This document shows, piece by piece, positions 44,471 through 58,400 of a stretch of DNA of 64,000 bases. The position numbers and the translations under genes are program-made. Positions within the stretch are counted from its first letter, which is position 1, and each line of letters opens with the position of its first letter. The notes beneath the pieces are model-generated. The model did no database searches. It was not told the origin of the DNA and worked only from the letters and a program-made list of their open reading frames with translations. The stretch spans positions 9,447,501 through 9,511,500 of the forward strand of contig NC_092568.1 in NCBI RefSeq assembly GCF_037975245.1, given 5' to 3'. The stretch is from Apostichopus japonicus. Taxonomy: Eukaryota > Echinodermata > Holothuroidea > Aspidochirotida > Stichopodidae.

Positions 44471-45507
44471 CTGTGAAGTCTGAGTGGTACGTCTACTGCA
44501 ACACATTCAATTCATTATATGTACATGAATATATAATCACTGTAAATATCCTAGTTTTTGACAGTTTACACAGCCAAAAATTCACACTACATGATGCAGA
44601 TATTAAATTGTTGTATGAAGTATATATTCAAAATCAGTTCCAGATGGTCATTCTGGACAATCTAAACAACATGAACAATCTGCTGATCTGATCTGATCTG
44701 CTAATCTGGTGGATGAAAGTTTTAGCTTTAATCCTATACAAACAAATACATACGTCATTCGTCATGAATTGTAAAATTGTTACTGTCAATCAATGATTAA
44801 AATAAACCAGAAGCAAACATAGCTAATTTAAACCAAGGACGCAACTCACACGCACAACAACATGCACAACGCAAAACACAGCGTCACACGCATTGAAACA
44901 ATTGGAAACTCATTTACAATAAATATATATATATATATATAGATTATTATTATATATAATTATGATGACAGTTATATTGGAGAGTGTACACTCTTCACCA
45001 CATTAATATGCATGAAACATTTGGCAAAATTGAATGCAGGCTTTCCATGCATGGAGGCCCACAAAATGAGGACCGATAATGGTCCATTATTAATTCATCA
45101 CGATCAGACAAAAACGCAATATTTTCAGAAACGATTTTTCTATGAAAGAAGACGTGGCCAACTACTGGATGCCATTAGTGCTTGACATGGTGCTGTCTTC
45201 ATGCTGGTAAGAAATTCTTAGAATTCTTCCATAATTCAGATTGTCTATAAATAAAATAGTCTGCAGGATATAGGTGTTCTTGATCTTGTGTCATACAGTA
45301 GATCTAGATGTTTCTCCACCTCAGGTTAGGATAGTTAACCCCTTCCGGTACATACCGTTTGCCTTTAGCCATTATTAGCTTTGCAAACTCTTGCTCTCTT
45401 GTAATCTGAAATAGTGGGATCAGAAATTCAAGTTCCACGCTACATGCATGAGCAAGACATCATAGTCCTTTTCATTTTAATATCAAAATTCTGGATGCAC
45501 AATGTAG

Positions 45508-46498
45508 CACTGGCGGATCCAAGGGGGGCCATGGCCCCCCCAAAGGTGAGCTAAAAAGTGTTTCCGAACATCCGCTATATCATATGATTGGAAATTAAAA
45601 AAATCGAGAGGAATAGCAGTGGTAGACTAGTCTAAACCTTTTCGTTTCTGGTTTAAAATTAATTGCAGAGCTCCCAACTGACCCGCAATTCGCGGGAATT
45701 AGACCCGCATTCTAACACCCAAACCCGCTGACCCGCACAAGCGTCTGAAAAAAGTGCATTGTAATTGTCAAGTATACATAAAAAAATTTGCATCAATTTT
45801 TGACTTAGCAACCATCATTTCTTTAGCATTTAGCATAATAGAGCATAAAACCTCCTTTACAGCATCATTTGAACCTCAAATTAGCCTATTTTTCTTTTCA
45901 TTGGGGCGAGCAGCGAACATTTTCATGCCACGGGAAAGAATGAATTATCACCTACTATTCAATTTATTGATGTTACACACAAAAAAATGCATATTTCTCA
46001 GAAAATTTTGGGTGACAAAAGACTTTCTAAGTGCCACCATTTTACATGAAGGCATCACCAGGATTCCAAAAAAGACATCCCCTCCCCTTATACCCCTCCC
46101 CCAAGACGGCAATTCGTGGCATGGACCAGCATTTGCCTTCTCAAGAGTTGGGAGCTATGTAAATGTATGAGCATGAGGATTTACAGTTTAACACCATTTT
46201 GCAGTTACAGGCTGGTTGTAAGAAATTTATAACCTATGAGAAATAAAATTTCTTGAGAAAGATGATCCCAACTTTGTTTTATAAATATTTTAGAAAATTA
46301 CACCTGGGAAAACAGTTTTTTTAGAAGTAAATTAACATCACCATTGTACACTTTTGTCGCACCAAATTGCATCTGAGGGCATTCAGCAATAGAAAATTTG
46401 CCAAAGGGGAGGGGGAACCCTTCCCATTAGACCCCTCCCCCATATCACTCTTATGCCACTTTGGCCCCTCCCAAACAAAGGCTCTGGATCCGCCAGTG
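45508..46498. mobile_element. hAT-type MITE with perfect 8-bp TSD
   Basis: 991 bp. Termini cactggcggatcca and tggatccgccagtg. TSD caatgtag at 45500-45507 and 46499-46506. Inner inverted ends agctcccaact (45669) and agttgggagct (about 46146) suggest a further nested insertion. Confidence 0.85.
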
Positions 46499-46630
46499 CA
46501 ATGTAGATGCTTAAGTGATGAGACTGCTCAAAGCTGTCACAACCCAACTATTGATATCTACTCTATGTCCTCTTCCTTTTTGTAGGTCTTGAAGTTTTGA
46601 CACAGCTTACATATTTTAGTAAAAGTAACG

Positions 46631-46678
<48 letters not shown>

Positions 46679-46713
46679 GCAGCATGAGATTTTGTTGACC
46701 ACATGTTAGCAAA

Positions 46714-47406
46714 TGTTCGTGTGCGAATTCTAGTCAACAACTGATTACAAAGTCTTGCACGAGACCCTTATTTTTTTTTTTTTTAGACAATAAATTATGT
46801 CTATATACTGTATGTAGAGAGCTTTAAATGCAAGGATATCCTAGTAAATACTACTTAAATTGGGGAAAAAAAAGCTGAGGAGGTGGTGTACCCATGCAGT
46901 ATTGTGTGCAAATTCTAGTCAACAACTGATTACAAAGTCTTGCATGAAACCCTTTTTTTTTTCCATCAGCTTTTGTTATCGTAGTCACGGACGGTAACGG
47001 AATTGATGTTTGCTAAGAGGATCAAGAAGAGCCTTGTCGGTGAGTGTTGTAATTTTCTCATGTATCTGACGTCATCTTGTTCGTTGGGTGTAAACTCACA
47101 CAAAAAAAAGTGGAAAGGGAGGTCTTGGCCAAATTCAGAATCCTCCCCCACGACTGATTTTGTTAGGGGCCTGAGCCTTTATGGGAGGAGGAGCCAGAGA
47201 TCAATCAAGAATGGGATGCTGTTGTGGGGTAAGTGCAGCCTACTCCAATATAGTCCCCCCCTCCCCAATCGGGTTCTGGGGCATATTTAGACAATAAATT
47301 ATGTCTATATACTGTATGTAGAGAGCTTTAAATGCAAGGATATCCTAATAAATACTACTTACAGTAAGTTGGAAGAAAAAAAGTTGAGGAGGTGGTGTAC
47401 CCATGT
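46714..47406. repeat. Interrupted tandem duplication
   Basis: Segment X (attctagtcaacaactgatt...) occurs at 46715-46770 and 46901-46960. Segment Y (agacaataaattatgtctat...) occurs at about 46786-46897 and 47289-47406. A unique stretch of ~325 bp (46963-47288) separates X2 from Y2. Confidence 0.85.
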
Positions 47407-47409
47407 AAA

Positions 47410-49324
47410 AGCTTCCTGTCTGCAGATTCCATAGCAAATGCCGTGGAGTTGTGGTAAAGGCAAGAAAGTTACGCAAGAGGTAGAACACTACCATTAGGCG
47501 TGATTCGTAAACGAAGAACACCTTTCATTACTGAGACAGTACTTGCGTGGCAACAAGCTATGAAATAATTAGTATTCAAGAAGGGTGAAAGTCAAGACTT
47601 TGGTAGAACAATGGAAATAATTTACATGATCCATATCACACGTAGTTGAATTATCTAGCTTTAAACTTTTATTTAAATACTTAGTGAGTTTAATCATTTG
47701 AATGCATTTTGTACCAGTGCGGAGATTATTAAATCTTTAGCAAAATACAGGAAGCTTTGTCTTCCACACGCTGCCACAGGGAAGTGTCATATTTTATTGC
47801 TCTGCTATGCACACACCTTTTTAAGTAATTTCCTAATTTCTTTGTGGATTCTGGTACTTGTCACTGAAGTAACAGATTAAATCTTTGAACAATTACCGTT
47901 ATCGAGAGTCATAATATTAAGAAATATCAGATTTGCAGCAGATAACATAATACATCATATTACGAGGTTGAATGCAACAATATCATTGTGGATGTTTTAT
48001 ATTATAATATTATTATGATACAATAATATTATATGATACTATGTGAATCAAGACGTGCTTATCAACACCCCTGTCTGTAACTTGGTCCCCTCCTCGGGTG
48101 TGTTTTAAAGGGTGTGAAGACTCGCGCAAAAAGAAACGGTTAATGCCGGTAATCTGACCTAGTTTCGAATGAGGTGTAACAGAAGTTTTAGACACCACCA
48201 TCATTCCCAGAAAATACGCACACAGCTTGCTACCTTCAGTAATTAGACACTAGTGTACAGTCATCACATAACAGCTGCGGTCAATACCCACAACACAGTG
48301 TTCAAACGATACAGCGATAGACACCTCAGGTCCAGCTTAAGATAACAAGGTATCACATTTCATTACTGTCTGTATTTTGTAGCTACAAGCAGAAAACTTC
48401 ACTTGCAAGCAGCGGAAAGTTAACTTTTTCAGAGGGCAGCACGCGGTTGGGGCAAGTCTTCAATGCTTTTAAAGCAATAGTGAAATTTTGGGGTAGTCAG
48501 TGCCACTATCTGGTGTTGTATATGTGGGTGAATCTTTGCACTCTTTTTATTTCTCGGAAATTCCCAATTTAATGAAAGGAATTTCAAATAGGGTTTGGCC
48601 CAAACAAAAATTGGGCTTATTTCTTAAACAATTTCAGATTGGTTCTTGGACCAAACTAGACTGATTTCTGCTCTCATGCTGTTAGTTTAAGTGGTCCTTC
48701 ATCGAGTAAAAGTTTTACTTTTAGTAGGCAATATTTGCACTTGTCTGACAATTTGTGGTTAACCCTTTTTTTCTAGTGGAGAACCTACAATCAAATGTGT
48801 GTTGATCATGTCTCAACTATGTGTAGGTTTGAAGTTGCTACGGCTCATCATTCATTAGATTAATTTAGGAAAAAAATTTGTACAATGATTTCGACATATT
48901 TTTCATCTGTTTTTGCAGTTTCTTCCACTTTAAAATGGAAGGAAACTGAAGAAATCTGTATTCGTGCACGTAAAAAAACAAAAAAAATATGTGGATTGTA
49001 CCTCGTTTTATAAATTTTTCTCCTCATCTTGGAAGCGACCGGCAAATCACTGCCGTCTTGAAAGTCCAGCTGAAATTATGTAACTGTTCATACAAAATCG
49101 TCATAGTTTAACGATTTGTCTCAGCCTTGAAAATACAGTACCACACATCACACTAATTAAGATAAAGTTCAATGATGTACCAGATTGCGTCAACACTCGT
49201 TATCAGTTGAGGGGGATCGACAACCTTTGTTCTTTAACAGTTTGCTCTTTTCTTGACACAAATTATATATATCTCATTATCTTAAAGCCTGAGGTTTCAT
49301 TTCAAATTCAGAGGTTGTCACCAT
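47410..49324. other. Upstream region of the SCARB-like gene
   Basis: Apart from repeat family B copy 2 there is no recognisable feature. The promoter must lie here or upstream if exon 1 is the first exon. Confidence 0.35.
48106..48475 (+). repeat. Dispersed repeat family B, copy 2
   Basis: About 370 bp, in the same orientation as copy 3 (63.0 kb) and opposite to copy 1. Starts ttaaagggtgtgaagactcg and ends near cttcaatgcttttaaagc. Intergenic, upstream of the SCARB-like gene. Confidence 0.8.
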
Positions 49325-49468
49325 ATGGCTAATAAATCGGTTCAAGTGAAGAAATGGAGGTGGATCTTCTTCGTGGTTCTCATCGCCGTCGGACTTGTCG
49401 GAGCTGTCTGCTCCGTAGTCCTCATGCCGATGATGACGGAGTTCATATTCGACACGGTCGTCACAAAC
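49325..49468 (+). CDS. SCARB-like exon 1: cytoplasmic tail and first membrane helix
   Basis: 48 codons, donor gtgagt, phase 0. MANKSVQVKKWRW is followed by a hydrophobic stretch rich in V, L, I, G and A, then MMTEFIFDTVV. This is the usual CD36-family N-terminus with an uncleaved signal anchor. Confidence 0.9.
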
Positions 49469-52400
49469 GTGAGTATCAAGACATATTTATCATCTGTGTT
49501 TCATCGTATCGATCTGGAGTGCATGTATGTGTGTGGACAGGTCAACAACTTAATTCGTGGCACATTCATCTTGCAACTGGTACAATATATATATATATAT
49601 ATATATATAAAACGACATGTGTAATGAAAGTTGACAGGATTGATATGTGTCTGGTCTGTCGGTGGACAGGTTATAAAAAGCTCTATGTTGGATTTTTCTG
49701 TTTGTCTTAAAAAGAAGTGGGGGGGGGGGGGGGTGAGAAAAAGGAGTTGGGCCTAATTCTTGCTATCCAGCATGATCAAGTTGAAAATTTTTTCTTGCAG
49801 TACTGTGCAGTAGGCATGAAAATGTACATTTTGTAAAATGCGACAGTTAAAAGGAAATCTGGTCTGGAGGTGTTGAATTTTTTAACCGAGAGCGCTGCAG
49901 TAAAGTGGTTAAGGCAGTGGACTTGTGATCTAAGGTTTGCAGGTTCAAGTCCTGGCCGTATCATTATGTTGATTCCTTGGGTAAGGCGCTTTATCTTCCC
50001 ATTAACCGATCCTATACCAAATGCATAAATGGGGACTTGCGAGGTAACTCGTAAACATTGTTGCATGCACCGGTTTGTAGCTGCACCCTCAGGGAAGTCC
50101 CCAAAGGGGACACGTATATATATGTATATATGTGTTGCACTGTGGTGTCCCAGAAGGCCGGGATTGTATGATTTGTGGACACTTTGGTGTGAGGGCGTGA
50201 CAAGTTACCAATGACCAGGGGCTAAGTTGTAAAGTCTTGCGAGGAGGCCAGTCTCCCAGATTTGAATGAAATCTCATGTTCTCAAGATTTTGTGTGCTAT
50301 ATTCCCGGCAAAATTTGATTTCTATTTTTATGATTTTTTTCTTCTTTCTTTCTAACTAATTGGTATAAGAAATGGGTCGTGCACATAATTTTACCTGCAT
50401 TATCAACATGGAGTAAATCCACCTCGTTTTCTGGGATATATTTGCATAACATTTGTTATGCCGCTGTGTTTTGCAGTGCAAACATTTGTATAGAGGCGAA
50501 GCGTTTGTTGTTGTAAATATATGCACGATACCAGTTGCAATTATTTTAATTGTAAACAAGCTATTTCAGATAGGCTTCTGTCTCTTGTTTACATTGCATT
50601 GGAGTTAAATAACTACGCAAATTCCTTTCATTGCAAAACAGTATGACAATGCTTCGGATATTGTCCTATCGGTTGCCCTACTTATGCAATCTGATTTTTA
50701 TTTTTTGTAATCACTTTTTTCCACAGTGGCTTAATTGTACAGAAAATTGGAGGGGCGGGGGGGTTTGGTGGAGAGGTGGTCGGCAAATTCTAATTTAGGT
50801 AAGGACTGGAACCAGTATGGAAGGGCCAGAGCCAAATGACAGATTTTATAAAAGAAGTATGTGACCCTGAGGTCATTGAACTCCCATTGGGGGGGGGGGT
50901 CTGTGGGGTCTGCCACCATCAAATTGTTTGAAAAACTTAGGCATCAAATTAGGTCTATAATTAGCTCTAAATGCAACGTTGGGGGGGGGGGGGGAGAGCT
51001 AGGAAATGGTGTGGAGAGCTGACGGTGGTTAGAAAGTTCACATAGTGAAGGTAAACTGATTCTTCTTTAGCTGAATGTTAAGTCTCCCGACTGAACCATT
51101 TTCCCCAACTGACAAAGGCAGGTAGGAGCCCTCCACCCTTTTTCCACGCCACTACTTTCTCAGATGTAACAATTAACTCTTGAAGGGAGGGGGAGGGGAG
51201 GGTTGGGGAATGTCATCAAATAATTTGATAGGTGAATTGCTTTTATCATTTGTAGTAACAAAACACTGTCTTTATGGTTTTGTAACACTCTACTGCACCC
51301 ACTCTCAATTTAACTGTCCCCAACCCCCCCCCACCACCCCTCTCTACCCATTAACAGTTGTTTGTTTTACTTGTAGGATGTTAATACTTTGCTTTTTCCT
51401 TATCTTCATTCATGCATAACTGGAGCTTCTGTTTGCACTTGCATTGAACTCTCGGGTATTTTAGCCCAATCAACGCCCCCAATATTCGTTTAATACTGTT
51501 ACACAGGGCAAGAGTGAATGGTGCTACTCGATTGGTTTAAAAATTGAATAGGTTGAAATGTTGATATTACGTTCTCAAGTGTTCGCTGTGCGGCCTAGTG
51601 TGTATAGTGCTGGGTCCCTAGCGCAGAATGCGGTAGGTACTATTGTGGTACTACTATTTGTAAATTTCCAAAGTTGATGGAGAAAGATCAGTTAAAGTAA
51701 GGTGACCAGACGTCCCCGATTTTCGGGAACAGTCCCCGATTACAGTGTGCTGTCCCCGATGAACAAGTGTCCCCGAAAATATCCCCGATTCGTCATACTG
51801 TTCAGGAATTTCGAAAATATCCCACATTATTAGTAAAATTTAGTCAAGTGTGCAGTCGCAGAACGGAAGTTACGGAACTAACCAGTATTTTAGGTGGGTC
51901 AGTTTAAAGTGGAATATGCTAGATCGATCTAGCCTAGCACTCTTTCATAAAGTAAGTAAATTTCCTCTTAGAAGAAATAGCTAAATTTTGAAAATAGAAT
52001 TAATTTAGAAAGTGTTTCTAAGTATCACCATTTACATCTAAGCACCTTAGGTACATGAAAATTTTCCAAAGGGGAGGGGGACACCCCTTCCCCTTAGACC
52101 CCTCCCCCATATCAGTCACGCAATAAATGTCCCCGATTCCAGTCTGGCAAATATGGTCACCTTAAGTTAAAGGAAGGACACAAGATCACATACTGCTTAA
52201 TACTGGTGCAGTAAATACTCTACGCTCTCTACTACAACTAAGATTTAGGTGACTAGAGTACATTAGGATGCTTGTACAGAGTGTAGAGATATAAGATATA
52301 ACCTATGACCTTGATGATTTAGTTTAATAGTTGCTGACATACTGAAACTCTGAAACCAGTTGGAGATCATGAGAGGTTCGTGGACTGGTCCATTATGCTG

Positions 52401-55400
52401 CTAGGGATGTTGGTATAAGGGATACGGACAAAGATACACGTGGAGTATAGTTTGAACATTACACTATTAATTGCGGTAGCAGGTTAAATGTCACATCACT
52501 CTCAGTCCAGCTAGAGTTCGGTATGGTCACATTACGTCAAGCTGTGAGGAGCAACACACAAATGTGACACACAACTTGATCCACTCATGGGTTCATTGTT
52601 ATTATAAGCAACATATGTACAGGCTGACTGTGAGTCTGATATAGAGTCTACAGTTATGACACAAGTAGCCTACCTCTGAAAGCAAATTTAGCTATATTAC
52701 CATAGCAAGAGGCTTCAGTGAGTAAATATTTTGCAGTGCAAATTGCAATGGTTTCTAGTTACACCATAATGAACTGATTTTGAGAGTTCTGTACATTACA
52801 CCAACTTTGATCATTTGACCGGCCTCCTCACTTTGTGTTGTAAGACCATGACAGTCTAACTATCCATACAGCTTTTCTGTCTTATGTCTTGTCTGTCCAC
52901 CTTCTAGTTGACTAACTGGACCAACACTTAATGAGTTTTAGGGTGCTCAGATCTCTACGTCAGGATCTGATCCCGCCGTCGGAATCATGGCTGTAGTGTA
53001 AACGCAGTTCAGATCCGGATCTGATCCTCCTATTTTGATGCTGGCTGAGACCAGGATCTGATCCGGACGTTGAGATCAATTTTGCAATGTAAACACTCGC
53101 GCATCAATAGTGACCCGAGATATCCGCGGTGACCTCATTACGTCACATGCATTCTCGCGTGAAATTCCAGTCCTGTATCATGCATGTGCTAATTCCTAAG
53201 TAGATTGAGTGCGTGTGGGCCATGCATAGCATAGTATTGTCACCATAAGGCTATACACCATGACCACAAAAGTTTTAGGGTATGCGTACAACAAGATCTG
53301 CGGCTGCGCATGACACAATTCCAATCTAATTTTTTACCAACATCCGGTGAATAGCTGGGGAGGATCAGAGTAGGACTCGAGCTTAAAATGCGTCCGTTTC
53401 AGACTGTGCATCAGTTTACCTCATGGAGAGATGATCATCTGATAACATCAGGGCATCTCATCCGGATCTAGTGTAAAAGCACCCCCTTATAGCAAATATT
53501 ATCTGAGCTGTTCTGTATAAACCTCAAGCATGTAATTTTAATTCCCCTCTTAATTAGGAGAGAGATAAACTGATAACTGTTGGAACTGCCTTTATTTATC
53601 AACTCTACATCACTATCTGAGTGGAATGTATCTCCTGCTGGTAGGCAATAAGCAAAACAAGAAAAATGAAAGAGTTTAAGAGGTATAATCTATCTTGGTT
53701 CATTAATTTGACCTCGGAAAGAGGGTAGTATATGCAGGCTATTGAACGAGATCTTTATATGGCTTTATAAAATGTACTGATCAAACTCAAACTTAATGTG
53801 TTAACTGTGTTTCGGTTAAGAGTAAAGACCGAAAGATCATGGGACTTATATTCTGAATTCACTGGACTACCAAAAATACTTTCAAATTCTTCCCCAGGAT
53901 GGCTGTACTGATAGATACTATAGTTGACCTGTTTGCCAATTCAAATTGTTAACACTTTTTTAATCTTAATATTAACCAACAAAATCTTATCAAAAGTGGA
54001 CAAAGTTCCCATAGTGAAAGAGGGAAACATCATTTTTTTTTTTGAGACGATTTCATAAATTATTTCACACATTTACCAGAATTATGTAAGTTAACCTCAC
54101 TGAATGTGCGAAATGGCAAAATCTGATCAAACCGTCGATGCCAACACATAGTCGAAGAATGGAGCTGAAAAGAACCCAGCAAATGCAGCATGACCGCTTG
54201 TCCTTCAAAAGAACATTTTCGCTAGTCATCCTGCCAAAGATAAGGAAATGCGCAACTTACAAATTATGCGTGTGTACTGTGTGCCTATGACACTTGATAG
54301 GCTTGCCTAGACTTTATTTCCTATGAAGAATAAAACTTGAATATCAGACTAATCAAAGCGATTTTCCATATTGGATGGAGAAAGTTTATTCTTTTGTGGT
54401 GAGGTCAAAGGTTATGTAATGTCAAAATTTTTGAAATTCTTGTAGGCACGGTATGCGTTATCAAGAAAGGTACCGTGAGCTGTCCCTGCGTTGAGGTACA
54501 AACCATAGATCAGATGGATCCATAATAGACCTCATTAGTGTCAACTGCACTTAATAACAGCATATATAAAGAACTATCTCCGATGAATGTTTGAAAATCA
54601 CAGGATGTTTTTTGGCAGTTTAATTCTGAGCATCCAAAGTTCAGAGTTTCCAATAGTGTTGATATTTGGAAAGTCGGTCAAAAGCAAATTTATGACCAAA
54701 AATTCCACAAAAAGATGCATGAATTTCCTCCTCCTCCTCCTCCTCCTCCTCCTCCTCCTCCTCCTCCTCCTCCTCCTCCTCCTCCTCCTCCTCCTCCTCC
54801 TCCTCCTCCTCCTCCTCCTCCTCCTCCTCCTCCTCCTCCTCCTCCTCCTCCTCCTCCTCCTCCTCCTCCTCCTCCTCCTCCTCCTCCTCCTCCTCCTCCT
54901 CCTTCTTCTTCTTCTTCTTCTTCTTCTTCTTCTTTATTATCTTCTTTTTTATTTTCTCATCTTTTAGATGATGGTGTTAAATCCTTCCTCTGCAATCTAC
55001 CCAGATTGGAAGGACCCTCCTTTACCACTCTATTCAAGCTTCTACTTCTTTCATGTGGAGAATCCCGATGCCATAGTAATGAATCAGAGACCAGTGGTCG
55101 CAGAGAAAGGACCCTACGTGTACAGGTAGGTACAGTACTGTAGGTATACCGGGGATGGAGAAGGGATAGGGAAGATGTCATTGAAGATGGATGTTACACT
55201 TGTTTTTATTTAGCAAGAATATTAGAGCATTTTCCAAAAATTGGGAAGGGGAAAGGAGTGAGGTCATCTTATACATGTGGAAGAAGTATCAAAGGTTTAC
55301 AATTTTGCGCTTGTATTATTTCAGCAGCATTGGAACGGAAATATAGCGATACACGAGCCAATATCTCGTAGAACTTCTGTGGTTGATAGAAAGAAAATGC

Positions 55401-58400
55401 ACAATGTGCGGTGTTCAAAATGCAACATTTTGGCTATATTTCAAGTTTGAACATATCTTGATATTTTCTATTTTTAAAGGTGAAAAGTATGGGGAGGGGA
55501 TGCAGGGGTACTGGATACCCGCGTAAATGATGCCGGGGGTGAGGGGTGCTTTGGTAAAGGATACTGGGAAATGGGGGAAAGGGGTTGAGTCGTAGAACTC
55601 TGCTTATTTTTGTTGAGTAGTTACTTTAGTTTTATCGTTAATAACCTGATCAAATCAACCCCAGTAATAGAATAGATAATAAAAAAATGGTGTGTGTGTG
55701 TTTTTTTTTTTTCATGTCTACAAACAGCATTAAGTTTTTCAAGAAAGATTCAAAAGTGTGTGTATTAGAGAGGGTACAATCTAGTAGTTATTCAGGTAAC
55801 AACTTACAATGCCCAAGATATATGTCTTTGTGCATATATTACAATGAAAAAGAAGTAGGTGGATATATAGGGGTTGGGTCTTTGGGGATGGCCAGTTGAA
55901 ATTCTTGGCAAAGAATCATGTTTCACACAGTGGTAATAACAGTCAGGCTGTAAATAGTCGCATGTCCTGCTAGAAGAAGATCCAGGAGAGGGCAAGGTTT
56001 CAATTTCTGTTACCAGGTTTTCTTTATTTATTTTTTATAGTCTCTTGTTGTTATTATATGGTTCAATTGTTAATAGAAAACACCAACTTATAACAAGATA
56101 TAAAAGAAAAAATTGTCCCCTGAACCTTTTTGTAACCGTAGAAAGTCTTTATTCTAATACACAGAATTGAGGTGCCACGAGCAAACGTAACGTTCCACGG
56201 TAACGGCACCCTGTCCAGCGTGCAGATGTATAAGTATATCTTTGAACGGTCCCTGTCGGTAGGACCTGAGACAGACACCTTCACGTTGATCAACCCGGTC
56301 GCAGTGGTATGTTAAACTTGAGATCATTTTTTTTGGTACTAAATTTCGACAGAGAGATAAAGACAAAACTATCGATCAGTGACTTTCAGGTAGTACACAA
56401 TTGTAATCTCTGAGGGCACTGCTGTAATTTTGGTTGTCCCAATTAGTTTCTTGTCATTCGATTTTATTTTACATTCATTTATACTCGCAAAGTTGAAATT
56501 TTCCTTTATATGACTTTGCTTGTACTCGCTCTCTGGGTTGTATTGTATGACTGGCAACCACTCCCCTCCCCTCCCCCTTCCCTTATACCCTACCCTTCCC
56601 CTTGCCCTCCTCCCCCCCCCCGCCCCAAAGCAAGAAATGGTTACATAGGGAGTTGTTAGTTAAGCACAGGACTAATTCTGTGATCACTGGTGCATATCCT
56701 ATATCCAGCCAATGCTTTTGGTGCCCGTTCAAATTCTTTGAAGGTTTCAGAAAGTCTTCAGATGTCATTCTGATAGAATCACTATGTCATCAGAAGAGTT
56801 CTATTGTTTAGGGGGTATTGAACCGGTTAGGGTTTGTGGATTTTAAGAAATGGAAGAAATAGTGGGGTCCTCAGTCTGAATGTGGACCACATCTGTGTGC
56901 GTGTGCACTTGTTTTGTATTCTGACCGAGGACTTGAACAAAAGGAATTCCAGGTCCTCGGATGTGATTTCTAAAGAATCACCACGTCCTCGCAAGAGTTC
57001 TATTGTTATAGGGTATTGTTAAGGTTAAGGTATGTGGCTTTGAACAATGGCAAAAACAATGGGGTCCCCGGTCTGAATGTAAACCACACCTGTGTGTATG
57101 TGTGTGTGTGTGTGTTTATGCACCTGTCTATCATACCTACCTTGTAATAAACAGAGGCTCTCAGAATGGAAGCTGGCACTGCACTCAAGTTTGAGCACAC
57201 TGCTTTATTAAAGTGGTGGTCAAAGGCCACTTGAGTTCAAAGTATGAAATCCTTGAGAATCTCAAAAACATGATATTTGATCAAGGAAAACTTGGAATGG
57301 GTTGCACATACTTCTACTGTTTTAGTGTAAAGCATAACCTTGTGAATTTAAAAGGAATATCCAGGGTCATTTGAGGTTGGCAACTATGAAAACAGTACTA
57401 TATAAAAGCTTACTAGTGCTTGGTGGAGGTCAAAGGTCATTGGTCATTTGAAGTCAGCCATGGTTGAAATGTAATAACATTTTGCATTGTGAGCAAAAAA
57501 ACGTCTCATGAATCACAATATAAATTGGTAAATTGTAAATTTAATATGCCCCTAAATGATATGTCACATAGCTCCTATATTTCCCGATAGAGGCAAAATT
57601 GAGCTCATTTACGACATGTTTCGTTAGTTTGTTTTCCTTTTTTTTTTCATATAGTCAACAACAATTCTTGCCAAAGACTTTCCAAAGGTTGTGAAAAGAC
57701 AGCTGTCCTTGCAGATGGTCGAACTCAACGAGACTGTCTTCATGAATCGTTCAGTAGCGGAAATCCTCTGGGGCTATGAGGATGGCTTCATCAGTTTGGC
57801 TAACAAGTATTTTAATATCCCAGGATGGGATACAGATCTGTTCGGACTTCTTTGGGGGGTAAGTTGTAAACAATGCCAGAAACAAAACTTGTGAAGTAAG
57901 TTGTTTCTTTTGGTATCATAATTTTGGACACTTTGAAGCAAGCAGTATTTGTCATCTCATTTTTTGTTGTTTCTTTTCTTTCTTCGTGTTTCGTGTTTCA
58001 CTCGATAGTAAAGTTTGACCAGACATGTTACCATAAAATAAAAGAGTTATTTCCTTCAAACAGTTATAGACAAACTCTTTTTTAAAAATTTTGTAAAGCT
58101 CACTAAACACACCATCTATGACAATGCTTTTTTGTACACAATCTAGCAGTTCATACGCAGTAGGCATATCATGTTACACTCTTAAAGGATTTCAAGGAAA
58201 TTTACGGCAAATATTTTCTGCATATGATTTGACAGAGAAACAATTCAGATCTCGGCGTCTATACTGTCTATGACGGAACAGAGGATCAGAGCATGTTGAA
58301 TACATTTGATAGATTTAATGGACGAACAGAGCTGGACTGGTGGTTTAGTCCCGAGGCAAACATGCTGAATGGAACAGGTAAATGCTACATGCTTCAATGT

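Noticed and set aside
54587-55143. Frames encoding poly-Leu or poly-Pro plus poly-Ser
   Set aside because: Translation of a TCC/TTC microsatellite. The real exon starts at 54968 in a different context.
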